A stretch of 40,491 nt of DNA. Origin: Bacteroidales bacterium (GTDB taxonomy: Bacteria > Bacteroidota > Bacteroidia > Bacteroidales > F082). Each line of letters opens with the position of its first letter. The stretch's first letter is position 1. Where the stretch lies: contig JAGYNM010000010.1 of NCBI GenBank assembly GCA_018399335.1, positions 1-40,491 of the forward strand, given 5' to 3'. Both the position numbers and the translations under genes were made by a program. The notes beneath the pieces were generated by a model. The model did not search any database and had not been told where the DNA came from. It worked only from the letters and a program-made list of their open reading frames with translations. Below are positions 23,433 to 33,316 of the stretch, piece by piece.

Positions 23433-26394
23433 ATGAACAAAATTACGAAAAGGATGATGCCGCTGCTGCTGTTGCTTTTTGCCATCAGCACAGCATTTGC
23501 TCAAACGGCTACCATCAGGGGTATCGTTGTGGACAAATCGACTGGCGAAACCATGCCAGGTGCCAATGTGCTGATTAAAGGCACATTAGTTGGCACTTCC
23601 ACAGACTTCGACGGCAACTATGTTCTCGAAAATGTACCTACAGGTGAGGTAGAAGTTGAAGCCAGCTTTGTTGGTTTTCTGCCTCAAACCCAAAAAGTAA
23701 CATTAAGTGCAGGCCAAACCTTAACACTGAATTTCGACCTGGATGTGGATGCCGTTATTCTGGAAGAAACTGTTGTAATTGGTTATGGCGTTCAAAAAAA
23801 GAGCGATAGAACGGGTGCTGTGGCATCCATCAAAGCCGATGAAATGAATGCCGGTGTGCTTACAGATCCTGTGCAAGCCATTCAGGGTAAAATTGCCGGG
23901 GTAAGTGTTACCAAAAAAGGTGGTGACCCTAATGCCGGTTTTGATATTAAAATCCGCGGTGCCTCTTCCCTGTCTTCAGGAACTAATCCACTTTATGTAG
24001 TAGATGGTATTCCGGGTGTAGATCCCACTACCATCGCTCCAGAAGATATTGAATCATGGAACGTGCTGAAAGACGCTTCTGCTGCTGCTATTTATGGTTC
24101 GCGTGGTGCCAATGGTGTAATTATCATTAACACCAAACGTGGAACAAGCAAAACCGGAACAAGGGATGCACAGATTGATTTTAGCTCTTATTTAGCTACA
24201 GATATGGTTGCCAATCGGCTCGACCTGTTGAGTGCAGATCAGATCAGAAGTTATGTAAGCGAAAATAACCTCAACTTTGAAGATGGCGGTGCCAGTACAG
24301 ACTGGCAGGACGAGATTTTCCGCACAGGAATGTCTCAGAATTATAACCTCTCTATTACAGGTGGCGATCAGAAAGCTTCTTACCGTGCTTCACTCTCGCA
24401 TCAGGATTTTGAAGGAGTAATTATTGGAACGGAAAAACAAAGAACAATCGGACGTATCAATATTGACCAAAGTGCTTTTGATGATCGCTTGACTATCTCT
24501 GCTGGTTTATCCGGAACTTTTGAGCAAAATGATTACATCAGTTATACCAGTAATGGCCCAAATGATGTTCTTTACCAGGCCTTCCAACGAAACCCCACTG
24601 ACCCTGTCTATGATGCCGATGGCAAGTACTACGAAACACAACGTCAGTTCAATTACTGGAATCCGGTAGCACTGGTTCAGGACATTCAGAACGAACGTTC
24701 AGCTAAACGTTTCTTTGGTTTCTTCAAAGCTGATCTGGATATTTACAGAGGCATCTCGGCTGGTGTAAACCTGGGTTATACACGCGATGATTACGAGAGT
24801 TTCTACTTTGAGCCTTCAACCATCCGTCTTGGAACCACTTCGGGTTACGGACGCAGGGCCTATGGTAATTATGAATCGAGAATTCTGGAAACTATGGTAT
24901 AATATAAAATTTGGCTTGCACAATATCAATGCTGTTGCAGGTTATTCCTTCCAGGGAAGACTTCAACACAGGCTTCTCGGCTCAGGGAACAAAACCTCTT
25001 CTGAATTACCACCAATCCAATGATCTGGGAATTACTTTTACAGATAAACGCTGGTGATATCGACTCCCTACAAAAAACTCCAACAGACTGATTTCTTTCT
25101 TCCCGGAAGGGCAATTTATAATTACAATTCCAAATACTTTTTAACTGCTACCTTGCGTCGTGACGGTTCATCCCGTTTTGGCGCCAATAACAAATGGGGC
25201 TGGTTCCCATCAGCTTCAGCTGCATGGCGTATCAGCAGCGGGTTTTATGGACAACTTGATTTTATCAATAATTTGCAATTGCGTGTTGGTTATGGTATTA
25301 CTGGTAATCAGGAATTTGCAAGCTACACTTCGCTGGCTTATTATGTTAACAGTGGCACTTCAATCAACTTCGGAAACTGGTGAAGAATCCATTCTTTTCC
25401 TTTCTCTCACAACTAATCAAACATCAAATGGAAGAAAAATGCCGAGCTGAATATTGGTCTGGATTTTACTTGGAATCATAGATAAAATCTCAGTTCGTTC
25501 TGACTTCTTCCAAAAAAGAACTTACGACTTATTAGGCGACTATGCTGTTCCGTTCCTCCTTATCCTGTTGAGCCGGATACGGTATGTAGGTGAATTTAAA
25601 GTAACTGAGTTTTAGGCTTTTGTTCGGGTTTATCCTGTGCGTAATAAGAACTAGGCTGGAAAACCAGCCTTGTATTTACTACCTACAAACAAGACGTTGT
25701 TTCCTTATCCAATGATGAATTCGCATGGAACATCGTCTATTGAAGGCTAACGAAGGTCGTGGTTTGGTAGGCGATTTGGAGGAATGGACCACAGATTATT
25801 AAGGCCAGGCAAGTCGCTCGGGACCTGGTATATGCCTGAATATGCCGGCATTTCTGCTGATGGCAAATTCCTGTTCTATACCGAGACTGGTGGCGTAACC
25901 GTAACTTGGCAGATGCCGAACGTCGCGTTGTTGGCAACGCACAGCCTGATTTTGAGCTGGGATGGTCAAACTACTTTAAATTCTACAAAAACTGGGATAT
26001 GAGTTTCAGCTTGCGTGCCGTATATGGTTACGAAATTTTCAACACTACCAAGTTTGATCTTTGGAAATCCGGTATGGTTGCCCGAAATCAATGTTTGGAA
26101 TCTGCCTTGGATGAAGCTGCCCTTGGTTTGAGCGACAACCCCAAACTAAGCAGCTATTACCTCGAAAGATGGCAACTTTATCCGTTTGGTTAATATCAGC
26201 ATTGGGTACAACTTCAAATGCAGCATGGTGCGCAATATCAAGGTTATATTTTGCTCTATAACCTACTCACAATAACTAACTACAATGGTATAGACCCTGA
26301 AATTTCAACCAATACTGAAGTATCATTAGGGTTAGACCAGTACAATGTGTATCCCAAAACCCGCACGTTCTGCTGGAATTAAATGTCACGCTAA
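23433..26394 (+). pseudogene. SusC/RagA-family TonB-dependent receptor, broken by multiple frameshifts
   Basis: The first 489 codons (to the stop at 24902) are clean: a signal peptide ending AFAQ, a carboxypeptidase-D-like repeat domain (about 27-105, IRGIVVDKSTGETMPGANVLIKGT) and the plug with VVIGYGVQKKSDRTGAV, DPVQAIQGKIAGVSV, NPLYVVDGIPG and DASAAAIYGSRGANGVI. From about 24,897 the barrel continues only by switching frame many times: NIKFGLHNINAVAGYSF, then EDFNTGFSAQGTKPLLNYH, then FLTATLRRDGSSRFGANN, and late GIDPEISTN and GLDQYNVYPKTRTF, typical of the C-terminus. Corrected length would be about 985 residues, normal for a SusC protein that imports oligosaccharides with SusD. The end coordinate is approximate. 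Either a pseudogene or low-quality sequence. Confidence 0.88.
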
Positions 26395-26409
26395 CAGCAT
26401 CGAATAACC

Positions 26410-27896
26410 ATGAAAAAGATAATCATAGCATTAGCCCTGGCAGCAATACAAGTTGGTTGCACCAAGCTGGACGAAAAACTTTTACGACGCAATTCCGGAA
26501 GATCAATTCACACCGGATCCTGTGCTAAAATGAGTCCCAATTTACGCCTATGCGGGTTCATTGATTAGGGCGGATAAATTTGGACTGCCCAGAAATCCCT
26601 TCTGACGAAATGACTGCCCCAACGCGCGGAAGCGGTGGGACGATGGCGGAAAATGGCGCGTATTGCACCAACACAGCTGGGATAACAATACCGAAACAGT
26701 AAACAGTATGTGGAGCCGCTTTTTATTCGGAGTTATTGAATCAAACAAGTTTATTGAGGAAGTGCAAACTTTCGCCGGTGATCCTGTTGCAGATGCCGGT
26801 ATTGCCAAAGCAAAGTGCTTCGCGCTTATTACCATTATCTGTTGATCTAAACAACTATGGCGACATTCCTTTGTTGATAAATACCTGGAAGCAGAAACTA
26901 ATCCCAAACGAAACCTGCGTGCAGATATCTTCAATAAAATTGTTGCGAATATTGAGAAGAGATGCTCACTCCAATTCCGATGGGTACTTCCAAAAACAGG
27001 TGCAGGAAAAAGGGTTTGCTTATTCTGTTTTAGCCAAACCAGCCCTGAATGCAGAGACTATACAAACACACCACAATAAATGCTTCCGATAAACCATCGA
27101 CAGTGTCTATGATGATGTCTTTAGATCGTAGCCTGGAATCAAATCCTATGGCTCCTTTTGTTACTGAAAACAGCAGTTCACCTGAAATCATCTTCCCTGA
27201 TTCCAGCACAGTGAAGATACATCAGGGTTTCAACAACTAATACATTACATTGCATTACAACAGTAACCTTACTTTAGTATGGAAGCCGGACCGTGGAATG
27301 GTTTTGCCGCTATGGAAGATCATTATAACACCTACGAAGATGGCGATTTACAAAAAGAAGGCTATTTCCTGGTTGGCCAGCAATATGAGAGTAATGCTTT
27401 GTGTACGGTGTTGATCAGGGTGCCGGTGGTGCTCCGCTGGTTTTGATCCGGAAATTCCTGCACCGCGATATATGGATGTTACAGCTTCTCTAGCTGTTCA
27501 GATTCCTATTATATATCTAAGTGCAGGGTTCAGAAATTTGAAATCAAAATGGCGCAAAAAGACAATCTTAGCAATGATTTCCCGTTATTCCGCTATGCTG
27601 ATATTTTGCTTATGAAAGCCGAAGCTGTTATGCGTCAGGGAGGTAATGGAGATGAGTACATCAATCAAATCAGGTCAAGAGCCGGTGTAGATCCAATTTC
27701 AGGGCAACGCGTTGGACGATCTGCTGGCTGAGCGTGGACGCGAACTCTTCTGGGAAGCACATCGCCGCCCGGGATTTAGTCCGCTTTGGGAAATTTAACC
27801 AGTCATGAATAGGAAAAACCTACTTCCACTCCTGACGAAATACATTCCCGGTGCCAGAATGGGCAATCGATGTTTAATCAAATCTGGCTGAAATGA
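26410..27896 (+). pseudogene. SusD/RagB-family glycan-binding lipoprotein, broken by multiple frameshifts
   Basis: An ATG at 26410 begins MKKIIIALALA with a lipobox-like VGC and TKLDEK, as in SusD proteins. No frame stays open for more than about 130 codons, but pieces in changing frames follow family order: DQFTPDPV, MWSRFLFGVIESNKFIEEV, YGDIPLLI, MAPFVTENSSSPEIIFP, then MAQKDNLSNDFPLFRYADILLMKAEA and LLAERGRELFWEAHR near the end. The last two are classic SusD signatures. The restored protein would be about 500 residues and would sit on the SusC barrel as a lid. The end coordinate is my estimate from the loss of recognisable sequence. Confidence 0.82.
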
Positions 27897-27964
27897 TTAT
27901 TCCAAATTCAGTAAATTCAATTGTTTTTATAACCTTTTATTCACTAATCTTAAATTTTATTCGT

Positions 27965-29424
27965 ATGAAAAAAATCTCAATTAAAAGATGCTTCAACTGA
28001 TGAGCATTATCATGCTTGCCAGTGTTGTATTGGTTTCTTGTAAAAAGACGATGATGAAGATCCAGAACCAACCCCAACCCCGTTGAAAGATGTATTATCA
28101 TCTGATTCAGTTCAAGGCACGGCCCTCACTGATTTTAATATCAACGGCTTGATGAAACCAACACTCAACGAGATTGACCAAACCGAACGTGCTTCTTTGC
28201 GCGAACTTTTTGTTGCCGTTAAAGGTGGTGATGGTTTCAACGCCATCAAAGTTGCCGGAACAGAAGAACTACTTATGGCCAGGTGCTGACTTTGCTGAGT
28301 TGCTGGCTGACCTGCAAACAGATGAGCCTGGAACAGGCAAATTCTGGCGCGGCTCACTGGCAGTAACCGATGCTAAATTCATCGTTCCTGAAGATGGTTT
28401 GTATCATGTTTATGATACAGAGCTGGGAACTGTTGTTGTTGCTCCGCACGCCAAATGGGGTGTGATCGGTGCTACTCCTGGTGGATGGTCAGACAATACC
28501 CCGATGACAGCTACTTTCAATATGGAAAAAATGGAGTTTCAGGTAACTGAAATGACTATGCTGCAAAATAGCTGGAAATTCCGTTATTCAGATGGTTGGA
28601 AAATCTTTATGGATGCCGACGGAACTGTAAAAGTTAACACTAACCTTGGTGGAACTGTTGAAGCCCCAACCCCTGGTGGCGCTGACCTTACCAACACTGT
28701 TTATGGTGTTTACACTGTTACCCTTACCTGGGAACTTGGTAAAGGCTGGGTTGGTTCAGCAACTAAAACCGGCGACGGCGAACCACTTCCAGAATATCCT
28801 GAAGCTGTTTACCTCGTAGGTGATGGTACTGCTTATGGATGGGATGCTCCAGGCGGAAATGAAGAAGCAATCTTCCACAAAGCTGCTGGTGGCACTCCAA
28901 GCGAAGGTATCTACTGGAAAATAGCTCACCTTGAAGGTGGTCTTGGTTTCAAAATCTCTGCCGCTGATTGGACAGCTCCAAACCTTGGATTTGCCGAAGT
29001 AGAAGAATTTGATGCAGAAGGTATTGAAGTTGTTGATAACGGCGGAAATATGTCAATTGGCGAAAGTGGTATGTATATCATCGTTCTGAACCTGCGCGAC
29101 GAAATGACCAAAGTTTCTGTTAAACCTGCTGAGGTTTATGGAATTGGTGATGCTTTCGGTGGCTGGGACGAAGATGCTGAAGCCAACAAATTCGTTGTTG
29201 ACAATGCAGCTAAAACGCTTACCTCACCTGCTTTGGTAGCTGATGGCAGTATCCGTATGTATGCACAGCACAACTGGATTCAAGACTGGTGGAATGCTGA
29301 ATTCAACGTATTTGATGGCAAAATCCTCTATCGTAACGATGGTGGTGATCAGGATGCAGTTGCTGGTACTACAGGACAGGTTGTTACCCTGATGTTTGAC
29401 GATAATACTGGTACAATCCAGTAA
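27965..29424 (+). pseudogene. SusE/SusF-like surface glycan-binding lipoprotein, frameshifted in its first 100 codons
   Basis: The ATG at 27965 starts MKKISIK but hits a stop after a few codons. In other frames follow a hydrophobic LMSIIMLASVVLVSC lipobox and an acidic stretch, then LKDVLSSDSVQGTALTDFN and ERASLRELFVAVKGGDGFNAIKVAG. From about 28,268 a single frame is open to 29424. It contains two similar beta-rich modules (YLVGDGTAYGWDAPGGNEEAIF and VYGIGDAFGGWDEDAEANKF) of the kind in SusE/SusF starch-binding proteins; the tryptophans in GW motifs fit carbohydrate binding. It is third in the locus and is followed by a strong terminator. At least four indels are needed to restore it. Function as a glycan-binding accessory is from family and position. 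Confidence 0.8.
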
Positions 29425-29444
29425 TCAGTATTGCTGATATTTTT

Positions 29445-29475
29445 AAAGGCTGCACCTAACCGGGCAGCCTTTTTT
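29445..29475 (+). terminator. Rho-independent terminator of the sus-like cluster
   Basis: A perfect 9-bp stem AAAGGCTGC (29445-29453) with GCAGCCTTT (29464-29472) and a continuing T-run ends the locus 20 bases after the susE-like stop. Confidence 0.88.
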
Positions 29476-29540
29476 GTTTTGCAAATATTAAATAGAATCA
29501 TTCACTTACTCAATCTTTTACTACGCTTGCTCTAATTTAC

Positions 29541-29572
29541 TTGATCATGCTTATAATATGGTGCTATTTTAG
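29541..29572 (+). promoter_or_regulatory. Possible promoter of the C10 protease gene
   Basis: TTG at 29541-29543, a 21-base spacer and TATTTTAG at 29565-29572, one base off TAnnTTTG; the ATG is 18 bases on. Confidence 0.45.
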
Positions 29573-29590
29573 CAATCCTTACCAAAGCCC

Positions 29591-32158
29591 ATGATCATGA
29601 AAAAGTATTTACTGAGCCTTGTTATCCTGCTCCTTGCCTGGCAGGGTGCATTTGCCCGTTCGGTCAGTCCTGAAAAGGCAAAACAAGCCGCCATCAATTT
29701 CCTCAAAAGTGAAGTATCGCTGCATCATACTGATAATGTAGTTCTTTTAAAAACTTATACTGCACCAATTCAGCAATATGCCAATCCTCAAATACTGGAA
29801 GAAACTCCGCTGATTTATCTGTTTGCCGATAACCAACAAAACTTCGTATTGGTAGCTGCAGATGATGTAGCTTTTGCGGTATTGGGATTCGGTTCAAAAA
29901 GTACCACGGAGGAAAATTATCCCTTCGCTTTTCAAAAATGGCTCGAAGATTACAAACGTCAGCTAGTATATGCCATTGAGCAGGGTCTTGAACAGCAGGA
30001 GGAGGTAGCCCAAAGTTGGGATTTATTGCTTTCGGGCGATTATCAAGCTGCTACAAAGGCTGTAAACCCATTGCTCACAACCATCTGGAATCAAACACCT
30101 TATGTTAATGATTTATGCCCCGGAGGTTCTGTAACAGGATGTGTGGCAACAGCAATGGCCCAGGTAATGAAATACTGGAATCATCCGGCACAGGGCACTG
30201 GAATGCACTCCTACACCCATCCGCAATACGGCACCTTATCAGCCAATTTTGGCGCTACAACTTATCAATGGGCTGATATGCCCAATGCCGTAAACAGCCC
30301 CAACAATGCAGTTGCCACGCTGATGTATCATTGTGGTGTGAGCGTTGAGATGAATTACAGTCCACAGTCAAGCGGAGCTTATGTGATAGCACTTGATGAT
30401 CCTGCTTGTTCGGAAAATGCACTAAAGGACTATTTTGGTTACAGCCAGAGTTTGCAAGGTGTGAAACGGGATAATGGTTATTCAACAGCACAATGGACCA
30501 ACCTTATTAAAGCAGAGCTTGACGGTGGCCGGCCGGTTTTATATGCCGGATTTGGCAGTGGAGGCGGACATGCTTTTGTGTGCGATGGCTATAACAACAG
30601 CAATTATTTTCATTTCAACTGGGGCTGGGGCGGGGCATTTGATGGCTATTTTCTGATTGATGCACTCAATCCGGGAGGCACCGGAACTGGCGGTGGAACA
30701 GGAGGATATAATTCAGGACATCAGGCATTAACAGGAGTTCAACCCGAATCAGGAGGCGGCGGATCAGATAGCGATCTGGTGCTTTATGCACCTGTTACCA
30801 TCACCCCCAATCCCATCAATATTGGTGAAGCTTTTAGTGTTTACACCGATATTGCTAATATGGGCAACACAACTTTTCAAGGTGATTTTGCTGCTATGGT
30901 ATTCGATAATCAATACAATCCGGTTGATATAGTTCAAACCCTGCAGGGCTATAGTATGGAACCACAAACGCATTTTACAAACGGACTCACTTTCAGCACC
31001 TCCGGTATGAGTAATCTGCTGCCAGGTAATTATTATTTGGGCATTCTTTATCGCCCTACGGGTCAGGATTGGAATATTGTTGGTAACGGCGATTATGCCA
31101 ACTTGGTTTCCTTTGGTGTTACCAATAGCAGTCAGATTGAATTATATTGTGCAATGGAAGTTTCGTCCGGCGGCCAAATCATTCAAAATCAACCATTCAG
31201 TGTTTATGTTGAAATTGCCAATTATGGCAGCAATAACTTTTATGGCAGCCTTGATCTTTCACTTTATCATTCAGATGGCAGTTTTGCTGAGACCGTTCAA
31301 ACCTTTTCCAATGTTACACTCGAAGGCGGTTATTATTATGAAGTAACTTTCGCTTCCAATGGTGCGAACTTAGCCCCCGGAAATTACTATCTGGCAGTGC
31401 AACATGCTGCCACTGGTGGTAGTTGGGAATTAACAGGCTCTACCTATTATCCCAATCCTATAACAATCATTGTTCAGGATGCTGGCCTAAGCGCTGACAT
31501 TTATGAGCCCAACGACCACACCACTTCTGCATGCCCATTAAATGTGTCGTGGACCAATAACACGGCTGTGATTACAACAGACGGAAGTAATAATCATGCC
31601 GGGCTTGATTATGATTGTTATAAGATTTCATTGCCGTCAACCTACAGTTACACCATTACCGGGCGTGCACACGACTCCTACAGCAGCGGCAACGGACAGG
31701 TTTATACCAACGATGTAATTTGGTCTTACAATACTGGCCTGGGTTGGCACGGATCGTATGATGATGTAATGACTTCGCCCTTGATCATGCCTCAGGGTGG
31801 AGATGTATATTTTCTGGTGTCGCCATATTTTTTAGGAGGCACGGGAACTTATTTACTTCAAATTAACATTGATCGCACAGCTCTGGGAACAGCAGAAAAT
31901 CTGGCAGACCAATCTTTATTGCTTTATCCAAATCCTGCACAGAATGTAATTCATTTAGAGAATCTTACGTCAAAAACAGTTCATGATGCAGCTATATTTG
32001 ATGCCAAAGGACAATTAATAGCATTAGAAATATTGAAAATTCGCCCGGGCGAAAACAAACATCTGGAAATATCACAACTTCCGGTTGGCACCTATACGAT
32101 CAAAATACTGAATCAGAAAAAAAATGAAACCTATACCTTTATTAAAAACCAAAAATAA
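29591..32158 (+). CDS. C10-family (streptopain-like) cysteine protease with T9SS sorting domain
   Basis: The 855-residue protein has a signal peptide (1-22), a Spi-like propeptide (about 26-130, SPEKAKQAAINFLKSEV, FVLVAADDVAFAVLGF) and a papain-like C10 domain (about 155-365). The nucleophile is Cys184 in GSVTGCVATAMAQVMKYW, the base His327 in SGGGHAFVCDGYN, and the downstream FNWGWGG matches the family. Two repeated beta domains follow (about 390-510 and 515-625; both have an Ile-Gln/Asn-Gln/Pro-x-PFSVY-like opening and a LAPGNYYL-type end), then a further beta region and a T9SS type A sorting domain (about 775-855, LLLYPNPAQNVIH). Proteases of this family in Porphyromonas, Prevotella and Bacteroides cut host or dietary proteins outside the cell. 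The ATG at 29597 is an equally good start. A lipoprotein gene follows 6 bases downstream. Confidence 0.93.
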   Translation: MIMKKYLLSLVILLLAWQGAFARSVSPEKAKQAAINFLKSEVSLHHTDNVVLLKTYTAPIQQYANPQILEETPLIYLFADNQQNFVLVAADDVAFAVLGFGSKSTTEENYPFAFQKWLEDYKRQLVYAIEQGLEQQEEVAQSWDLLLSGDYQAATKAVNPLLTTIWNQTPYVNDLCPGGSVTGCVATAMAQVMKYWNHPAQGTGMHSYTHPQYGTLSANFGATTYQWADMPNAVNSPNNAVATLMYHCGVSVEMNYSPQSSGAYVIALDDPACSENALKDYFGYSQSLQGVKRDNGYSTAQWTNLIKAELDGGRPVLYAGFGSGGGHAFVCDGYNNSNYFHFNWGWGGAFDGYFLIDALNPGGTGTGGGTGGYNSGHQALTGVQPESGGGGSDSDLVLYAPVTITPNPINIGEAFSVYTDIANMGNTTFQGDFAAMVFDNQYNPVDIVQTLQGYSMEPQTHFTNGLTFSTSGMSNLLPGNYYLGILYRPTGQDWNIVGNGDYANLVSFGVTNSSQIELYCAMEVSSGGQIIQNQPFSVYVEIANYGSNNFYGSLDLSLYHSDGSFAETVQTFSNVTLEGGYYYEVTFASNGANLAPGNYYLAVQHAATGGSWELTGSTYYPNPITIIVQDAGLSADIYEPNDHTTSACPLNVSWTNNTAVITTDGSNNHAGLDYDCYKISLPSTYSYTITGRAHDSYSSGNGQVYTNDVIWSYNTGLGWHGSYDDVMTSPLIMPQGGDVYFLVSPYFLGGTGTYLLQINIDRTALGTAENLADQSLLLYPNPAQNVIHLENLTSKTVHDAAIFDAKGQLIALEILKIRPGENKHLEISQLPVGTYTIKILNQKKNETYTFIKNQK

Positions 32159-32164
32159 ATTGTG

Positions 32165-32668
32165 ATGTTTTTCAAAACCAAAACCCTTCAAATTGTAACT
32201 TTATTTGTAACAGCCGTTTTCCTGATTTCGGCAGCTTCGTGTAACAAAAAAGATGACGACAATCCCGATCCGGCTACTTGCAACGGGCCTGCACAAGTAA
32301 CAGTAAGTGGGGCAATTAACGGCTCCTATTGTCTGCAGGAAGTTACGACATTTGCTTACGATGATCATATTCAGATCAGCATCGTTAGCACAACCACAAA
32401 CGGCGAATCAGTCATGCTTTTTGCCAATGTAGGTTATGCCGGCGAAGGCCTGAATCCCGGCACAGGAACTTATCAGTGCGGAGGCGAAAATCCGGGTTTT
32501 GTTCAATTAGGATTTCATGGCTCAACGGAAGAATTTTTCAACAGCACTTCCGGAACGCTGACGATCACAGAAATCAGCGAAACCAGCATGAAAGCCAGTT
32601 TTAATGTAACGTCCAAAGGCTATTACGACAATCAGATCGTAACAGTAAGCGGAACGATAAACCATTAA
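32165..32668 (+). CDS. Small lipoprotein next to the C10 protease; candidate protease inhibitor
   Basis: The 167-residue protein has a lipoprotein signal (about 1-26, TLFVTAVFLISAASC) and then NKKDDDN, an acidic stretch directly after the lipid-carrying cysteine. In Bacteroidota such a stretch acts as an export signal to the cell surface. The remaining 130 residues look beta-rich (alternating TVSGAINGSYCLQEVTTFAYDD, GTLTITEISETSMKASFNV) with two or three cysteines. I do not recognise a named domain. It begins 6 bases after the protease stop, so the two are co-transcribed; in Bacteroides fragilis and B. thetaiotaomicron C10 proteases are encoded with small Spi-type inhibitors, which suggests the same role here. 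The GTG at 32162 is in frame but the ATG at 32165 is preferred. Confidence 0.8.
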   Translation: MFFKTKTLQIVTLFVTAVFLISAASCNKKDDDNPDPATCNGPAQVTVSGAINGSYCLQEVTTFAYDDHIQISIVSTTTNGESVMLFANVGYAGEGLNPGTGTYQCGGENPGFVQLGFHGSTEEFFNSTSGTLTITEISETSMKASFNVTSKGYYDNQIVTVSGTINH

Positions 32669-32684
32669 CCATTCCAATTTTATT

Positions 32685-32716
32685 GCGGGAGCAGCTTCGG
32701 CTGTATCCCGCTTTTT
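32685..32716 (+). terminator. Rho-independent terminator after the protease-lipoprotein operon
   Basis: Stem GCGGGA (32685-32690) with TCCCGC (32706-32711), an inner CAGC/GCTG closed by a TTCG tetraloop, and five T. It separates this lipoprotein gene from the next. Confidence 0.85.
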
Positions 32717-32730
32717 AAAAACTTGACCCC

Positions 32731-33237
32731 ATGAAGCACCAAAGTATTTATTTTGTAGCAATAGTAAGTTTGTTTCTGATACTCTCGTGCCAACCCAAAA
32801 CAGGAGAGGTGCTTGTGCAACCCGATTTTGGACAAGGTCCGCCAACTATCGTTTACAAAACAACTGGCAATTATTTAAATCTGCTTGCCGTAACCTACTC
32901 AGAATCATTGAATCAAATCACGCAATTTCCAGCTCCGTCTGACATTAAAACTGATGAAAACAGCTCGTCTCCAATTGTTTTAACCGATGGTTACCTGCTC
33001 GATAAGCTTGGAATTGGGCCAGAAAGCGTCTTCACTTCCTATACCCATACCGAATATGCAGGACTGGAAGAAGCACCACATCCGGATAGTTTGCTCAAAC
33101 GGATCATCCATAAAAAACCTTTTATTGAAATGTATAATTGTGGAAACCGTTTTCATTTCGAAAACCCTGAAAAGCAAATCAATGCGCTCATCGAAGCAGG
33201 AGAATTAAGCAAGCGCTGCAAAAAGTTGATACCCTGA
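32731..33237 (+). CDS. Small lipoprotein of unknown function
   Basis: The 168-residue protein has a lipoprotein signal peptide ending in LFLILSC (Cys20 as the lipid anchor), then QPKTGEVLVQPD. The mature part has one cysteine and the segments LLAVTYSESLNQITQFPAP and FIEMYNCGNRFHFENPEKQINALIEAGELS. I recognise no domain. It lacks the run of acidic residues after the cysteine that marks surface lipoproteins, so it may face the periplasm. It follows the terminator at 32685-32716 and precedes the MBL-fold gene by 79 bases. Confidence 0.78.
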   Translation: MKHQSIYFVAIVSLFLILSCQPKTGEVLVQPDFGQGPPTIVYKTTGNYLNLLAVTYSESLNQITQFPAPSDIKTDENSSSPIVLTDGYLLDKLGIGPESVFTSYTHTEYAGLEEAPHPDSLLKRIIHKKPFIEMYNCGNRFHFENPEKQINALIEAGELSKRCKKLIP

Positions 33238-33316
33238 ACCTAATTTTGTTTTAGTATTCGTACCTTAGAGGAAATTTTTACCGGCATACAAGATGTTGGT
33301 AAATTAAATCAAGCGT

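Noticed and set aside
24897-28268. Programmed ribosomal frameshifting to read through the broken sus genes
   Set aside because: More than a dozen shifts in both directions, without slippery heptamers or a common pattern, would be needed; indel errors or decay explain the data better.
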